Shown here in pieces: positions 10,341-22,500 of a stretch of 64,000 bases of DNA (position 1 is its first letter; each line of letters opens with the position of its first letter). The DNA is from Isochrysis galbana. Lineage: Eukaryota > Haptophyta > Isochrysidales > Isochrysidaceae. The DNA lies in NCBI GenBank assembly GCA_018136815.1, contig CM030933.1, forward strand, positions 5,596,282 to 5,660,281, read 5' to 3'. Under the pieces are notes generated by a model. That model saw nothing but the letters and a program-made list of their open reading frames with translations. It had not been told where the DNA came from and made no database searches. The position numbers and the translations under genes were made by a program.

Positions 10341-11561
10341 ATATTCAGGGAGAGAGGGTCAGCATGGGGAACTTGGTTGGTGGTTGGGTCCCCATTCGCT
10401 CGTCTGATTCTAAAGGGCACGAAACCGGACGTCCCCCCCAGCTAAACTACTAGTAGTACTTTAAGCTTTTTGGCGGTTGGCGGGGCGGGGTGCGGGGGGG
10501 GGGGGGGGCGAAATATCGCTGAGTGCACATTTGTTCTCGGCGCCTCTGAAGGTCGATTGGAGCACTTGTTGGGGGGGTTCCTGATGCTCCGCCCGGGCGT
10601 CCCGCAGTCACGCACCAGGTGAGGAGGGGTTGGTCAGAGTGATGGGCTGGTCAACGTCGAGCGTGAGCGTTGGGGCGTGCGCGATCTGTGCCCAGCTCTT
10701 TGCTGAGAAAGTGTGGGCAGTTAATGGTGAGCCCCCCCTTGCATGCTGAGTGGCAGCGCAGGGGGGCGGGCGTAGGTTCGCGCCCCGCTAGCAGCGGGGG
10801 CGTCGAGAGAGAGCTGGGAGGGGGGGGGGGAGCGTGACCTCCCGCCACACTGCGAACAACCATAAGCAGATTAGTGTCCCGTAGCTAGCTATAGCTATAA
10901 GTAGCCTAAATCTTTGTAAGGATTTCAACGTTTTGCACTTGACGAGTGTTTGTCGATGGCCGCGATAGTAGTCCATGCGAATAGTAGATATGAGTTGCCA
11001 ACGGTGACAGGTGACAAGATGGATCGGCTAGATCGCTACGGACACCACGCCCAAGCACGAGAAGGGGTTCTCCCCAAGCACGAGAAGTGGGCTCCAGGGC
11101 CTGATGCTCATCCCGATCCCGACCCCATGCTCTCCCGAGATCTCGATGAACTATGCCTACCATCTATGCGAGGGAACTGCAGCATGGAAATGCGGCACAT
11201 TGATGCTGTATGACAACTGTGCCGTCGTGCGAGTACTCCTGTCTGGCGCGTGTGCTGTGCTCCTCTTGCGCTTCGGCAGTAAGTTGATGGTCTGCCTCCC
11301 TAAGATTTGACCGGCCGAAGAGGTGGCAGTCTCAAAGAGAGCTCCCGGAAGCGCGACGTAGCGGCTCACGGCTCCTGTCACACTGAACCTCAAGTGGATC
11401 TAGCCGCAGTGGGTCGCAAGAACGAACGGAGATCTATAGCATCAATCCGTTATTGAGCCCGTAGTCTTTCACTGTAGCTCCTTCTTCAAGCCTCCCTGGC
11501 AGCCTTAGTCCCTCATTCTTGATTTTTGATTTTCAGTGATGCCAGTCAACAACAAAAGTTG
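10341..11561. other. Intergenic, no gene recognised
   Basis: Contains a G-run (10494-10508), a C-rich frame and two adjacent copies of CCAAGCACGAGAAG near 11050-11095. No frame shows conserved domains. The last 250 bases are probably the nitrile hydratase 3' flank. Confidence 0.45.
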
Positions 11562-13387
11562 TCATTTCCGGGCCACGCCGATCAGTTCATCCCTACTTAC
11601 AAGTTCCGCGAGTCGGGCTTCATCCCATCCATCAGTGTTCGGCGGCCGCTCCGGAAGTACCATATAACGCAGATCTGCCGTTGAATCATGCACTCGCAGG
11701 GCGATGTTGCGAGGGAGCTCCAGCCCAAATGCTTCGCTCAGCAACGCACGGGGCGTGCGAACGGCACGTGCACGGTATGACCTCGACTTGTACCACGCGG
11801 GTGATGGGCCTAACAAGGCGGCCGGATAGCATGAGCAGAGGGTGCAGACCACAAGATTGTGGGTGGAAGCATCGTTGGCGATGACGGTGAGCTTGGTTGG
11901 TGCGTTCGGATTCGAGGCGGCGATGCCAAGCTCCGATGCGGCAGCGTTCGCGTCATTGAGCAAGCGCTCCTTGAAGGCTTCATCCATCCAAGCCCGGGCG
12001 ACGAGGCGTGCGCCGAGCATCTTCCTCCCACTCAATTCGATCGCCTCGACCGTCGATACTAATCTTGCACGGTCGATGAAGCCTTTGCTGATTAGTAGTT
12101 GCAACAATGCGTGATGCACGGCGGCGCCGGGGCGAGGCACTCCCTCAGAGATCACAGCAACACATTCGAGCTCCTCGCGTGGAAGGTGCGAGTGGTCGTG
12201 CGAGTCGGCTGTCGAATGATGGCTGTGCAAGTGATTTGCTGTCGATTCACCGGATCGGTGAAGCCCTACCAATGAAGTTCTCGAAACCTCGTCCGCATCC
12301 TTGGCCGCAGCGGGATCTGAAGACGGGACAAGCCACGACTCGTAGATCTGCGATGCATCATCAAGCAAATGGGGTAGGCGGTCAGCATATTGCCGTGGGA
12401 GCACCTTGGCAAACATCTTTGAAGTGATCCGAAAGGGGACAATCGCCACAGAGCACCAATCATACCTCCACATCGATGGTATCTGAAGGAAAATTGAGAT
12501 CGCTAGATTCGTCGATGGTATGACCACTGGGTGCTTTTGCCTCGGGCCACACGTCAGCCTGGCTGAAACGAACGCGGTAGAGGTGATCCGGCGGTCCGTC
12601 GCCAATGCCAAAGGCTAACAGCGACGGGTCGGCAAACAGGCCGCAGTATCTCTCCACAACACCTCGCACACCAAATATGTAACCTGGAGTTCGAAGGTGA
12701 GGTGCCCGCCAAGCTGTTCGGCTTGGATCCTCGCGTCGGACCACCACCTCATCACCTGTACCGAATTTAGGGGCTTTCAAAGCGAACAAGCTGTGCTCTC
12801 TGCCCTCACCCGGCATCTGAGATCGATCGGCATGCCCACGGTCGTACGTATCGCCCCAAACAGCCATTTCAAGCTCGCCCGGTGCCAAAATGCCTTTCTC
12901 ACGAAGGAGGTTCGCGATGGCGGCAGACCAACGCTCATAATACGACCACTCGCTATGCGCGCTCACGGGCAGCTGCTCGATTCCTCGCCGCAACTCATCA
13001 GTACGGCAGATACCGTCCTTGGAGAGGCAAACAAAGAGGGCCTACGGACAGAGGTTTCAACTTAAGATCGATTGTGAAGGGTATCACTGTGGAATCCACA
13101 TGGCACCGGCTATGTTCAGTCATCTAAGCGTAGGAATGCTGTGGACAGTAGGCGAGCAATCGCATCACGTCCGTCTTGTGGCCTAGCTCATCTCAGGTGA
13201 AGCGCACATGGCACTCGAGCTCCCACGGCGCATACGTGTGCTCGCCAGTCTCGATCGGTGCGTCAAGCAGTGCTGGATGGCCTCCAACATCATGCACGGC
13301 GCGAAGCCCGATGCTGAGCGCCCGTGTCAGCACAGGGTGGCGCAGAGCATCTAGACAGAGCCCAGAGCGCCTGCACACTCCAAGCAT
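11562..13387 (-). CDS. Fused beta-alpha nitrile hydratase, Co-type, with His-rich linker
   Basis: Hydrates nitriles to amides; the subunits, separate in bacteria, are one 513-residue chain. Exons: 13387-13208, 13041-12466, 12347-11562; introns of 166 and 118 bp, phase 0. Exon 1 has the beta start (AVHDVGGHPALL, YAPWELECH). Exon 2 continues ALFVCLSKDG, RTDELRRGIEQL, WSYYERW, then the beta barrel with RTPGYIFGVRGVVE and HLYRVRF. The join DTIDVE|IYESWLVP mimics the beta C-terminus. A linker at about 291-306 has seven His in 16 residues (HLHSHHSTADSHDHSH). The alpha part includes GARLVARAWMDEAFKERLL. Its metal site VCTLCSC (Cys420, 423, 425) has Thr, typical of cobalt enzymes. Similar His-linked fusions are known from Monosiga and other protists. 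ATG 13387 is the nearest start; the Arg-rich leader before HDVGG could be a targeting peptide. A 49-bp alternative second intron keeps frame but fits beta less well. Confidence 0.9.
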
Positions 13388-14003
13388 CGGACCAGCGATG
13401 AGATGCGGGCTGAAGGGTAGCGAGAGGGGCGGTGGAGTGGAGTGGGCTGGTTGGGTGTGGCAGAAATAAGCGAGGGGCTCGAGCAAGCTGGCGAGTACAA
13501 GAAGCGATCCTCGACTGATACGCTGGCTTGCACGGGAGGGTGGCTCCTGTAAGATTGGCGCGAGTCCCGAAGTGCAGCAGCCAAGCCCTGACGCGCTGGA
13601 TAGAGAGAAGAGGGATGGGGAGGAAGGGGGAGAGGGAGGGGGAGAGGGAGGGGGAGAGGGAGGAGACAAGGAGGACGCGCGGTCGGCGGTGGCGTGAGAG
13701 GGGCGGCCGGCCGGCCGACTGCGCGCTCCTAAGCAAAGAAGAGAGAGATCCTAAAAATAATAGTAGTAGAGTAATAGCTCTAGGGCTCTAGACTCTAGAG
13801 GTCTTTTATGGGGTTTTAGGAAGGTTGATTGAAAGAACGGGAACGGGCTTGAAATAGTTCTGTGGTGGGCTCTTGCTCTTGCAACTGCTCCACAAAATGT
13901 AAAATCGCTTCTTGGTTCCAACAAGTTGTTGAAAGAGTGCGCGCGCACTGTTGGGCCCCTCCCGCGAGATGCCCACGCGCCCCTTCACAGTGGCCAAGAG
14001 GTG
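13388..14003. other. Nitrile hydratase upstream region
   Basis: Plus strand 13608-13665 is GA-rich (CT-rich on the coding strand), with a palindromic GGCCGGCCGGCC near 13703 and A/T-rich blocks at 13750-13800. No further gene recognised. Confidence 0.45.
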
Positions 14004-14170
14004 AGAGGGTGCAACTCGAGGTTCCTTTTTTTTGTCACGCCCCTCCCGGCTTTTTAGGTATATAATTTCTACCGACCCCTAACTTCGGCCCTAACTCGGA
14101 ACACGGGGACCCATCAAGCGGAAGACGTCTTGTGTTTCGTTTGTGCCTCCCGTTTCAATATCGCCTCCGC
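14004..14170 (+). repeat. 167-bp direct repeat, copy 1
   Basis: Nearly identical to 14605-14771 (601 bp apart). It begins AGAGGGTGCAACTCGAGG, has a T8 run and TTTTTAGGTATATAATTTC, and ends TCAATATCGCCTCCGC. It covers the 3' flank and the last codons (14114-14170) of the small membrane-protein gene. Confidence 0.9.
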
Positions 14171-14431
14171 ATCGAAGGTCAGTTGCATTTTCTCCGTCTT
14201 GTAAAAGCGAAAATACTTTGTCTTCCACAGTACCAAGAGGAGAAGAATAAACAGCGCGAAGACCACCCCGACCGCGATCCCGACCTGTGTGAGACCATCC
14301 CTCGACGCGATGACTGCTGCGAATGCAGCACTAACGAGAAACCAGAAGGTGATGCCACCCAAGAGACTCATCAAGGGGACGACGTCGTAGGGACCATCGT
14401 CGAATAAGCTTTGACGAGCGTAGACCCACAT
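14114..14431 (-). CDS. Small two-TM membrane protein, unknown
   Basis: 105 residues from an ATG at 14431, single exon. Two clear hydrophobic helices: about 20-42 (PLMSLLGGITFWFLVSAAFA) and about 50-70 (GIAVGVVFALFILLLLVLW). A basic/aromatic KTKYFRFYK then leads into a short hydrophilic tail. Tail residues 87-105 lie in the duplicated 167-bp segment, so a detached copy of the 3' end sits upstream of the gene. I do not recognise a family; the size and two-helix hairpin fit an organelle or ER membrane subunit, but that is a guess. Good hydrophobic organisation and an ATG argue that it is real. Confidence 0.5.
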   Translation of the reverse strand: MWVYARQSLFDDGPYDVVPLMSLLGGITFWFLVSAAFAAVIASRDGLTQVGIAVGVVFALFILLLLVLWKTKYFRFYKTEKMQLTFDAEAILKREAQTKHKTSSA

Positions 14432-14604
14432 CTTACAGTATGCAAAGTAAAATTTTTTCTTGAGATTATGTCATTGACGGGGGCGCCCTCGCCTCCCTCC
14501 TAGTTTGCGCCTCAACTTGGCCCCTAACTCGAACAGACAAGATGCTGCTCACCGACGAAGCGAAGGCAATGTTGGCCGCGCGCAAAAAGAAATGAACATG
14601 AACA

Positions 14605-14771
14605 AGAGGGTGCAACTCGAGGTTCCTTTTTTTTGTCACGCCCCTCCCGGCTTTTTAGGTATATAATTTCTACCGACCCCTAACTTCGCCCCTAACTCGG
14701 AACACGGGGACCCATCAAGCGGAAGACGTCTTGTGTTTCGTTTGTGCCTCCCGTTTCAATATCGCCTCCGC
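14605..14771 (+). repeat. 167-bp direct repeat, copy 2
   Basis: Second copy of 14004-14170, with only one or two differences. A shorter related piece (GGCCCCTAACTCGAACA) lies just before it at about 14518-14537, so the locus has been duplicated more than once. Confidence 0.9.
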
Positions 14772-15095
14772 GGGTGGGGTGCAACCACCTGCTTTGGTTT
14801 GGCTGAAGAGGAGCGAGGGCGCGGTGAAAGGGCGGGACTGGCTGCGATGCCCCCTTTTCTGCGGTCAAATCGCAAGCTTCATCTCATTCAGCAGGTCTCG
14901 CTGGTCACCGGCTTCAGGCACACACGCGCTCGACCGCCAAGTGCAACCTTGCGTTTGCGCTGCGGCATAAGCCTCGTAAGCGCAAGAAGGCGCTGTACGC
15001 TTGTAAGGCACGGTGCGCCTGTGACTTGTTTTCGCAGTTGTTCAGTGGCAAATCCTAGCATATGGTTTGCCGAATTCAGTTGCAGAAATACGTGG
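14772..15095. other. Intergenic, no gene recognised
   Basis: Short open frames on both strands, none with recognisable motifs. Confidence 0.4.
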
Positions 15096-15158
15096 AGAGT
15101 CGAGAGAGTGGGGGGGGCGCGAGGCCCCCCTCCATGGCGACCAATCATAAGATTAGTC
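15096..15158 (-). mobile_element. LINE-like 5' end, variant subfamily (repeat I), copy 1
   Basis: Inverse of 41706-41775. On the minus strand: CTAATCTTATGATTGG, then CGCCATGGAGGGGGG, a C-run and ACTCTCTCGACTC. This matches the layout of the LINE 5' end at 50325: inverted repeat, ATG, G-run/C-run hairpin, then CTCTCTCCACTC. Confidence 0.6.
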
Positions 15159-15400
15159 TAGGGGGATAGGGGATAGGGGTGAAGGGCTTAGATATTAGAT
15201 ATGGTCCGGTGGCCCGCGCCCCCCCCCCCCCCCCCGGCGATGGTCCGTTCCCCCCTTTCCTCCTGCGCCTACCGGGCTGGCGGCGTCCTTAGTCCCGACT
15301 TCTCTTGTAACAGGCGCGAGACTTACCAATTTTTCGGTGGGCGGAACCACCCCCTTCTCCGCGCTCTCTCCTCTCTCCCCCCTCTCCGGAGCTCGAAGGT
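15150..15400 (-). mobile_element. LINE 3'-UTR fragment
   Basis: Plus-strand CTTAGATATGGTCCGGTGGC, a C-run, GTCCCGACTT, GACTTACCAATTTTTCGGTG and CACCCCCTTCTCCGCGCTCT match 48120-48305 in order. The extreme 3' tail is missing. It abuts a LINE 5' end head-to-tail. Confidence 0.75.
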
Positions 15401-15444
15401 GTCGACCCTGAGCCGGACTTTTGGGCCCGCTCCATCCGCGGACC

Positions 15445-15702
15445 ATGGCACATCGCCGTGAACGAAGACAGTGTGCTCCTCGCAAGCCATCAGGCATGCC
15501 AAGAGCCTCTTCGCCTGATTCCGCGGAGGTGATGCGAGCGCGCAAGATGGCGCGGCTCCGCGTCACTTACGAGTCGAGCCATGCCGCCTTGGCCTTGGCT
15601 GAAGAAGAAGCGGAGGCGGAGATGCGAGCGCAGGTGCGAAGCCGCAGGCGGAAGACGGAGGAGATGGCGGTAAACACTGTGGGCGGCGCCAAGCAGCTGT
15701 AG
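15445..15702 (+). CDS. Possible small basic/helical protein
   Basis: 85 residues from an ATG at 15445. Rich in Arg, Ala and Glu, with a likely amphipathic helix in the second half (ALALAEEEAEAEMRAQVRSR). No family recognised. It could be an exon rather than a whole gene, since a GTAAAC donor-like site falls inside. Composition is less repetitive than neighbouring frames, which is the only support. Confidence 0.25.
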   Translation: MAHRRERRQCAPRKPSGMPRASSPDSAEVMRARKMARLRVTYESSHAALALAEEEAEAEMRAQVRSRRRKTEEMAVNTVGGAKQL

Positions 15703-16556
15703 TTAGTAGCCTATCCCCTATGTTTATGAGAGTGAGAGTGAGTGTGAGTGCCATTACTTGCTCTTATACAATTGACAATCGCATTGACAAATACAACGTT
15801 GGCAATGACAATGTAGCTGTTTTTGGTCTCCGGCTGGGGTTTATGTTCTCCGGCTGACTGAGGCTCGTTTACACAGGGGTCACCCGCACAGTCACCCGCA
15901 CAGGCACCCGCTCGTTTATGTTCTCCGGCTAATCCCGCAGGCCGCGCGCCGAAACCTCGTCGAAATCAGTCATGCCCGACAGGTGGTGGGTGTTTACAGC
16001 CCTAGAAACTAGAAACTAGGACTTGTCCTAGAAAGCGAGGTACCTTTATCCGATAGGGCATGCCAGGTGGATTGGTGGTTCCTACCCCAGCTAGCAGGGG
16101 AGGAGTGGAGGCAGAGGGAGAGAGGAGGGGGGGCCCATGGGTGAACCAAGTATAAACTTAGTTGGGGAACGGAGCAATAAAGGAAAGAAAGGGGAAAGGA
16201 GGTGGGCGAGAAAGGGGATGTCTAAGGGCGGTGATTTTATTGTGAGGTAGATAGTACCGTGTCCGTCATAAATGACACCCCTGAATCTTCAGATGTTATT
16301 TTTACTGTAGTAGTATTTTTGGGGGGACAGCCAACGGGATTATAGTGCACCGATGTACACCGATGGGCACGAATGCGCAAATTAGATATCTGGGTTGCTC
16401 CCTCAAAGATGCAAGTTGTCAACGTGGCCTCCATCTACGACAACGACACGTTTCTTTCTAGGATTTGTACCAGCGACGAGTCTTCTCCCATGCATGTCTG
16501 ATGAAGCTGTTGCGCTTGGCCTTGCATTGGAGAATCTACTTGAGCGGTAATACAAG
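15703..16556. other. Intergenic with repeat fragments, 3' flank of DEMETER-like gene
   Basis: Contains the ACAGTCACCCGCACAGGCAC repeat near 15890, a block at about 16014-16050 shared with 30855-30890 (TAGGAC-TGTCCTA then GGTACCTTTATCCG), a LINE 5' end at 16125-16165 (-) and CCCTGAATCTTCAGAT (about 16275), which recurs near 32450 and 61690. No gene recognised. Confidence 0.5.
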
Positions 16557-19500
16557 CTAAGGAGCAACCGCAATAGGTGCATGAACGGGTGAAATGCCTT
16601 GTGGGATGGGGACACCCAACTCCGCTGCTTTTGCTCGAATGTCGGCTTCTAGCTTGTATACAAGTGCTGCGGCAGTATGGTCAAGGAATTCGAGGCCCAT
16701 CTTGCGAGCGTCGTCTATTTCCTCGTGCGCCCCCATGGGCAGATCCTCTCCTAGATCGGTCCGCCGTTTAAGTTCGCCTACCAATTGGAAGGCTTGGACA
16801 TCGCCGCCGCGGTCTGGATGCAGTGCTAGCACAATCTTGCGCCAGACCGTCTCCCTCATGCAAAGAGCCCCACCCGACGAGAGGTAAACGCTAAATAAAC
16901 GTAGACCACGTCGACGCGCAGCCACTCGGCGCTCATGTTCCTCCGCTGAAACCTCTCTTTCCTGTCCTTCCGGTGTAGACCTTGTTGGCGTGGACCCACT
17001 GCAGCTCATTTCGACGTCGGGTATGACAACAGATCCGGAGGCAACTGGGGCCTGTTGAAGGCCGTATTCGAGTGCGACTCCTGAAGGTGCAGCGTTGTAC
17101 TTCAGAAGACGTGGTGTGTCAAGTACGAGAGGGAGCAGTCGCCATCCCACCGAACGGAAGCGTCGGATGCAAACATATCCATGACGGAACAAGAGCTGTA
17201 GTTCGCGGAACCCACGGGGGCGAAGCACACCCTCGATGGACTTACCCAGGTAAACAGGGCGCTGAGGCCCGAGGCTGCTGAGAGGGACTGCCACTTCACC
17301 CGCTGATTCATCCTCGAAAACCTCATTCTGGAAAAAGTAGGTGCCGTGCATAGGGAAGACACCCTTGAAGGCCGACCATGGTGAGATGAGCAGGCGACCC
17401 TTGGCGTAATCGCCGATGATCGAGCGCACAAGAAGCAGGCGAGGAGTCTCGTCGCCCTCGTGTCGAGGTGCACACGCCTCACTGACCACCTCACGTGCGT
17501 GCGTTAGTTGATAGTTGCTGTCGCGGCCCCCGCGCGCTGCCTCTGCGAGCTCTGCGAGCTCCTCGTGACTTAGACCGCCATCAGGCGCAGCATCGCCATG
17601 AGGAGGAGAGGAAATGGGGACAGTTGGTGGTGCGGGATTGATGACGCTTTCCACATAACCATCCAACTTATCATCATTGGTTGTGTTCGCCATGCCGTTC
17701 GACCTACCATCTCTGGGCATCTCGCCTCGTCTTTGTGTGTCGACACGGTCGTGTGAAGTAGGAGCGTTTGCGCTTCTGCCCGGTTGAATCGATTCGTCAA
17801 CGTTCGCAATCGCGCCCGCCTTCAAGAGGCTGCCATACTCACACGAGCTTTGCAAGGGGCACTGGTCGCAATTCGGCGTATCACCACAAATGACAGCACC
17901 ATGCGTGATCATGTACACGTGAGCACGGTAGAGAAGGTCGTGAAGTGCAGCCGTTTCGGCGGTGAGAGGGCCGGTCACATCGCTGTCCTCGGGCAGGATT
18001 TCTTGCATGTATTGCTGCGCACGGACAGAGAATCTCTTGATGCTTGGAAGGGGCTGCTTCGGAATGTCCTCAATGTCACCTACGCCACTGCCGCCTGCTC
18101 CACCACGCCGCCTTTTGCTAGCCGGAGCTGCATTCCCAACCTCAGATGTTCCACCATTTTGGGCTGCTGCCAGCTGTTTTGCACGTTCGCGCGTCCAATC
18201 GCAAACGTGATAGACAGCATGGATGCGACAATACATCTTGGACGCTCCCGAAAGCCTGAGCGTCGCCGAGCCTGGTGCAGAGCGCCATGCCTCAGAGTTC
18301 ATTGCAATTGACGCATCGATGCCGTAGCTGGCGGAAACGGCGTTGTCGCTCGGCGCCTGTGGCTTGGCCGCTACCACAACGTTGGGCTTTCCGAAGGAGG
18401 TGGCCGACTCAGGGGTAGCCGCCTCGACGGTCATCGCCACGTCGCCAATCGCCGTTGAAGCTGCATCGCATCGTGGTGCTAGCTGCGCAATTACTTCTTG
18501 TGGAAGTGGTTCTCCTGTGGTTTCAGTCTCAAAAGGATCGAAGCCGAAGGCAAGCGGAACACCTAGAAGGCGCCTGTCGCATGCCTGCGCTTGCGCGGAG
18601 GGCATTTTGTGGAGAGACTCGGCCACTGCCGCCCGAAAGTCATCATCACAGAGCTGATGAATGGGCGCTTCCTTTGTGTCCTTGGCATCGGACGGTGTTG
18701 GGAGCTGCACAATTTGACTGCCCGGGCGATCAGAGCAACACGGCTTTGGCGACTCGGTGCTCTCTTGCGAGCCGCCGGGATGAGGCTCCGCCAAGTCCGC
18801 AGAAGGCATTCTGCAAAGAGCCTCGGCTACCGGCGCTCGAAACTCCTCATTAGAGAACTCATAGATTTGTTCTACGTGTGTGCCCTCGACATTGGGAGAT
18901 GTCGAGGGCTGCATTGCTGGACTGCCCCAAGGATCTGGACGATCTGGCTCTAGTGTCATGGCACTCTCGTGCGAGCCGCTGGAATTGGATTCGCGTAGAA
19001 GACCCTCGCTATCAGACATGAGGCCCTCCGTTGAGTGTATAGATGTTTCGACTGGCTTTTCACACAAGTGAGTGGATGCCGCTCGTTCCGGCAATAATTG
19101 CGTTTGAGATGAAGATCGCGGACACGATGATGAAGAGGAATCTGGCGGCGACGCTGGAGGAGTAGGCGTCGGATAGCCCCAACTATAAGTTGTTGTGCTG
19201 GCGAGGTGTGGCATGCACGTGCTCATGTGCACGGAGGGGTAGAGCACCGCGGGCGGCGTATGTTGCACGACCGTGGACAAAGGCAGAGTCTGAGTCTCGT
19301 GAAAGGGGGGATGCTTCCGGGCCGTTGGTATGCCGAATGTAGGAGCCATGCGTGGATCAGACCTTTGGACAAGTAGCTGCTTGTTTGATGCTTCTAGCAC
19401 TTGATCTGAATAGATCGGCCTCTCGTGCACATTCAGCAGCCGAACCGGCTGTCGCGAGGGCTGTGACAAGAGAAATTGCGACTGCAAGTGCTGCTCGATA

Positions 19501-22500
19501 TGGGACTGATCCCTGAGGTCTCGATAGGAGTTTGGCACGCACTTTGCGAGGGCCTGGGTTGGTGTGTCATTCTCCCATAGACCAAGTGATTGCTCGAGCA
19601 AAAGTGGAACAATTTGCTTGGGGCCTAGGATAGACGGACGCCTTCCACAAGCCACTGCGATTAAGTCAGACGAGTAAGGGTACGGCGGGTTGGGGATGGC
19701 GCTGTTGGGAGCGGATCGCAATTCAACGATGGGATCGGGCTGAGCCATGGCTCGAGACTGCCATGGGGCAGTCATCTGCCAAGGAATCACGTTTGCTAGA
19801 CCGCCATGGGCATCAGCCGGACTGTTCTTGTAGCCCGCACGATACTCGAGCGCTCGTTCGGTTGCGCTAGGAAGTGTTGGTGCGCCTTGCCGATGCCCAG
19901 TGGAGAGCAAGGGGTGCTCTTCACGCTGTGCTGCAAACAAGCCCGGCTCTCCTGCTCCGGAGGACTCAAGCGCTTGGACTGACAGCTCGGGCGCGTCTCC
20001 CCCTGCGATTGTGCTCTCGATGTCTTCAATCATGCTCGGTGGGAGCACGGGTATAAGGCAGCGCCGCCTATCACAAGACTGGCGCATTTTGCCGGGCCCG
20101 CCGAAGGCCGGCATGTCGCGGCACTTTGCGCACTCTCCACAGTTCGGTGTAGTGCAGCCGATGCACGAGCCGCAGCGTCGCCGCTTTCCACCGCCAGTTG
20201 CGCGTGGCTTGTAGGCAAGCGACGCGGGAGGCTTCTTCAGCACCTTGCCAACCAACAAACGCGTCTCGCGAATGATTGGCTGCACTATTAAAACAACTCT
20301 CGCACTACCCGCTGCTACAGACAATTTCACACCGACCACGTCAAAGCGCTCCTCACGCTGTGCAAGAGTGGCGGTAATAGGTGCTGGCCTACGTGAGGGT
20401 GGCGGCAGCAGTAGTCCGATGCGAATGACGGCTCTGCGATCGGAAATGGATAAACCTTCTGTGGGCAGGATGCCGACCTTCTTCAGCCAGCCCAGCCGCG
20501 TCATGAGCCTCAGGACGTTGGCATCGACGGCAAATGCCAGACGACGCATCCTGTAGAGGAGCAGGCAAGCGACCGACTTGCCTGAGATGCCCGAGATACC
20601 CATTAGGTAGGAGCGCACCTGCGTCGATAGGTGCACGGAGATCGCGCGCGGGAGAGGGGGGTATGGGAGGACTCGAAACCAAGCTCAGATGCCACCGGAG
20701 GCCCCACCAATGTTGGGTGGAACGCACCTTTTCCGACGGCCAAGAATAGAGTGCCTCGAAAGACGTCCCCTCGCCAAAGTCGTCGTACGCCTTTTGCAGG
20801 AGCGCGTGTATGCGCTCAGCCTTGCGGTGATAGTACGGCCCATGACGAATGCACACCTCGAGGTCTTGCACGCGTGATCGGCGGACCAGATCCCAGTCGG
20901 GCTCGCCGTTTGGCCCAGGGAAAGTTGCTTGCATGTTAGAGTATCCAATGGAAGACCAAGAGTTGCGGCAGGTCTGTGCGCAAATCAGTCCAACGAGCGT
21001 GCCCAAGATGGACGTGCCCCACTGCATGCGCGCGAAGGGCATCGAACCGTACACCTTCCCAAGGCTTTGGCAAATGCCGTGCATCTTGTCTTTGAGATTA
21101 TTAGCGGTGAGCGGCTCGAAACTTTCGGCTGTCGATGCATACCGGGCGGCGAGCGCTGCGTCGTACACCCAACCGGCGTTCGCGCCGTTGTGTCCGATGG
21201 GGGCGCGAGGTCCCTCATGTGCAGGGTCTGCAACGATTGCGCCTGGATCCGCCGCCGAGGTGGTGAGGGGCGCAGCGCTCGCGATAAGTGTGCCCGAAGC
21301 CGCCGCCGAGACCTTGGGCGGCTCACTATTCGTGACGATCGCGCCTCCAAGTGGGGTAATGGGCGCTGCTCCGCAGACGGGAACACTGGGAGGTGGCTGA
21401 CAGGACGAATACTGCGCCGCCGCGACGGGCGTGGGAAAAAGAGGCCCGTGGAGCAGAGCCGGTTCCGCTTGCTGTTGAGCTCTCATATCGAGTGCTCGGG
21501 CCCTTGGCGATGGCACACTCCCCGATTGCAAGATAGAAGGTGTCATTCCGAGGTCGAGGTCGTGCGAAAGTTGCGGCTCCTCGACCCCAGCAGAATCTGG
21601 ACCTGGTGAAGGTAGTGCTGTTGGGAAACGGCAGACAAGCAGTTGGTGTTGATGTTGTAAGGGCGCCCGTGCTACGGAAGCCTGCATCTCCACCATGCCC
21701 CTATTTGGCCGAGGCGGTGTGACAGCGACATGTGGTAGAGGAGCGGGCAGCGCGACGACCTGAGAGCCTGCTGGGGAGATGCATCGGGTGGGCTCGGTCG
21801 CGAATGTCCTGAGCCCTTGAAATAAGTCAGGATTGGATACTACATTTGTCGAGACCGTCGAAGATGGCGACCCCGCCCTCGTCGGTGGCAAATAGGCCTC
21901 GCTGTATGATGGCACCATGTCCAAGGGTCGGTCTTGGTCGCTCGCGTTCATTCTATCGCAATCGGACGGTCCTGGCATTGTGGCCGCCTCCGGCCCGCCA
22001 TCATCTGCTAACTGCTGACATGCGTGGCTGAGGGGTGAGTGGTCCGCGGACATGGTCGTTGAGGTTGGCTCGCAGTCTTTTGGTTCACCTCCTCGCCCGT
22101 CATTGGTTTGTTCGTCCCCGAGCTCGCGACACCACCCCTCACTCGCTTCCGTGCCCATGGCGAGTACACCCGGAGCAAGCTTGCGGCAGTCCGGACAGAA
22201 ATAGCTCCGCGACGCCAGCTGGAGGATGACATCAGGGAGAAGATCTTCGCAGGCAGTATGCACCCACAACTCACACGCATCACACTGGACCATATCCTCC
22301 TCATAGGCTGCCTCAACCTCGCCGTCCACATCCTCGCTAAGCGGTTCCTTCCACAGCTCGCAACACACAGGACAGTATTCGAGCCTTGCCCATCTCGAGG
22401 CGCAGTCGGTGCAGAGTGGAATCTCTCCGCGCTTGGGCACCGCGACGAAGTTGACGAGTGAGCTTGTGCCACACCTAGAGCATGGGCCGGCGGCAGGGCG

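Noticed and set aside
12417-12465. 49-bp alternative second intron in nitrile hydratase (GTATGA to TTCAAAG)
   Set aside because: Keeps frame, but adds residues that do not fit the beta C-terminus. The 118-bp option restores IDVE-IYESWL and matches other intron sizes.
15195-15566. 123-codon minus frame
   Set aside because: Falls in the LINE 3'-UTR repeat; matches the non-coding tail of the element at 48129.
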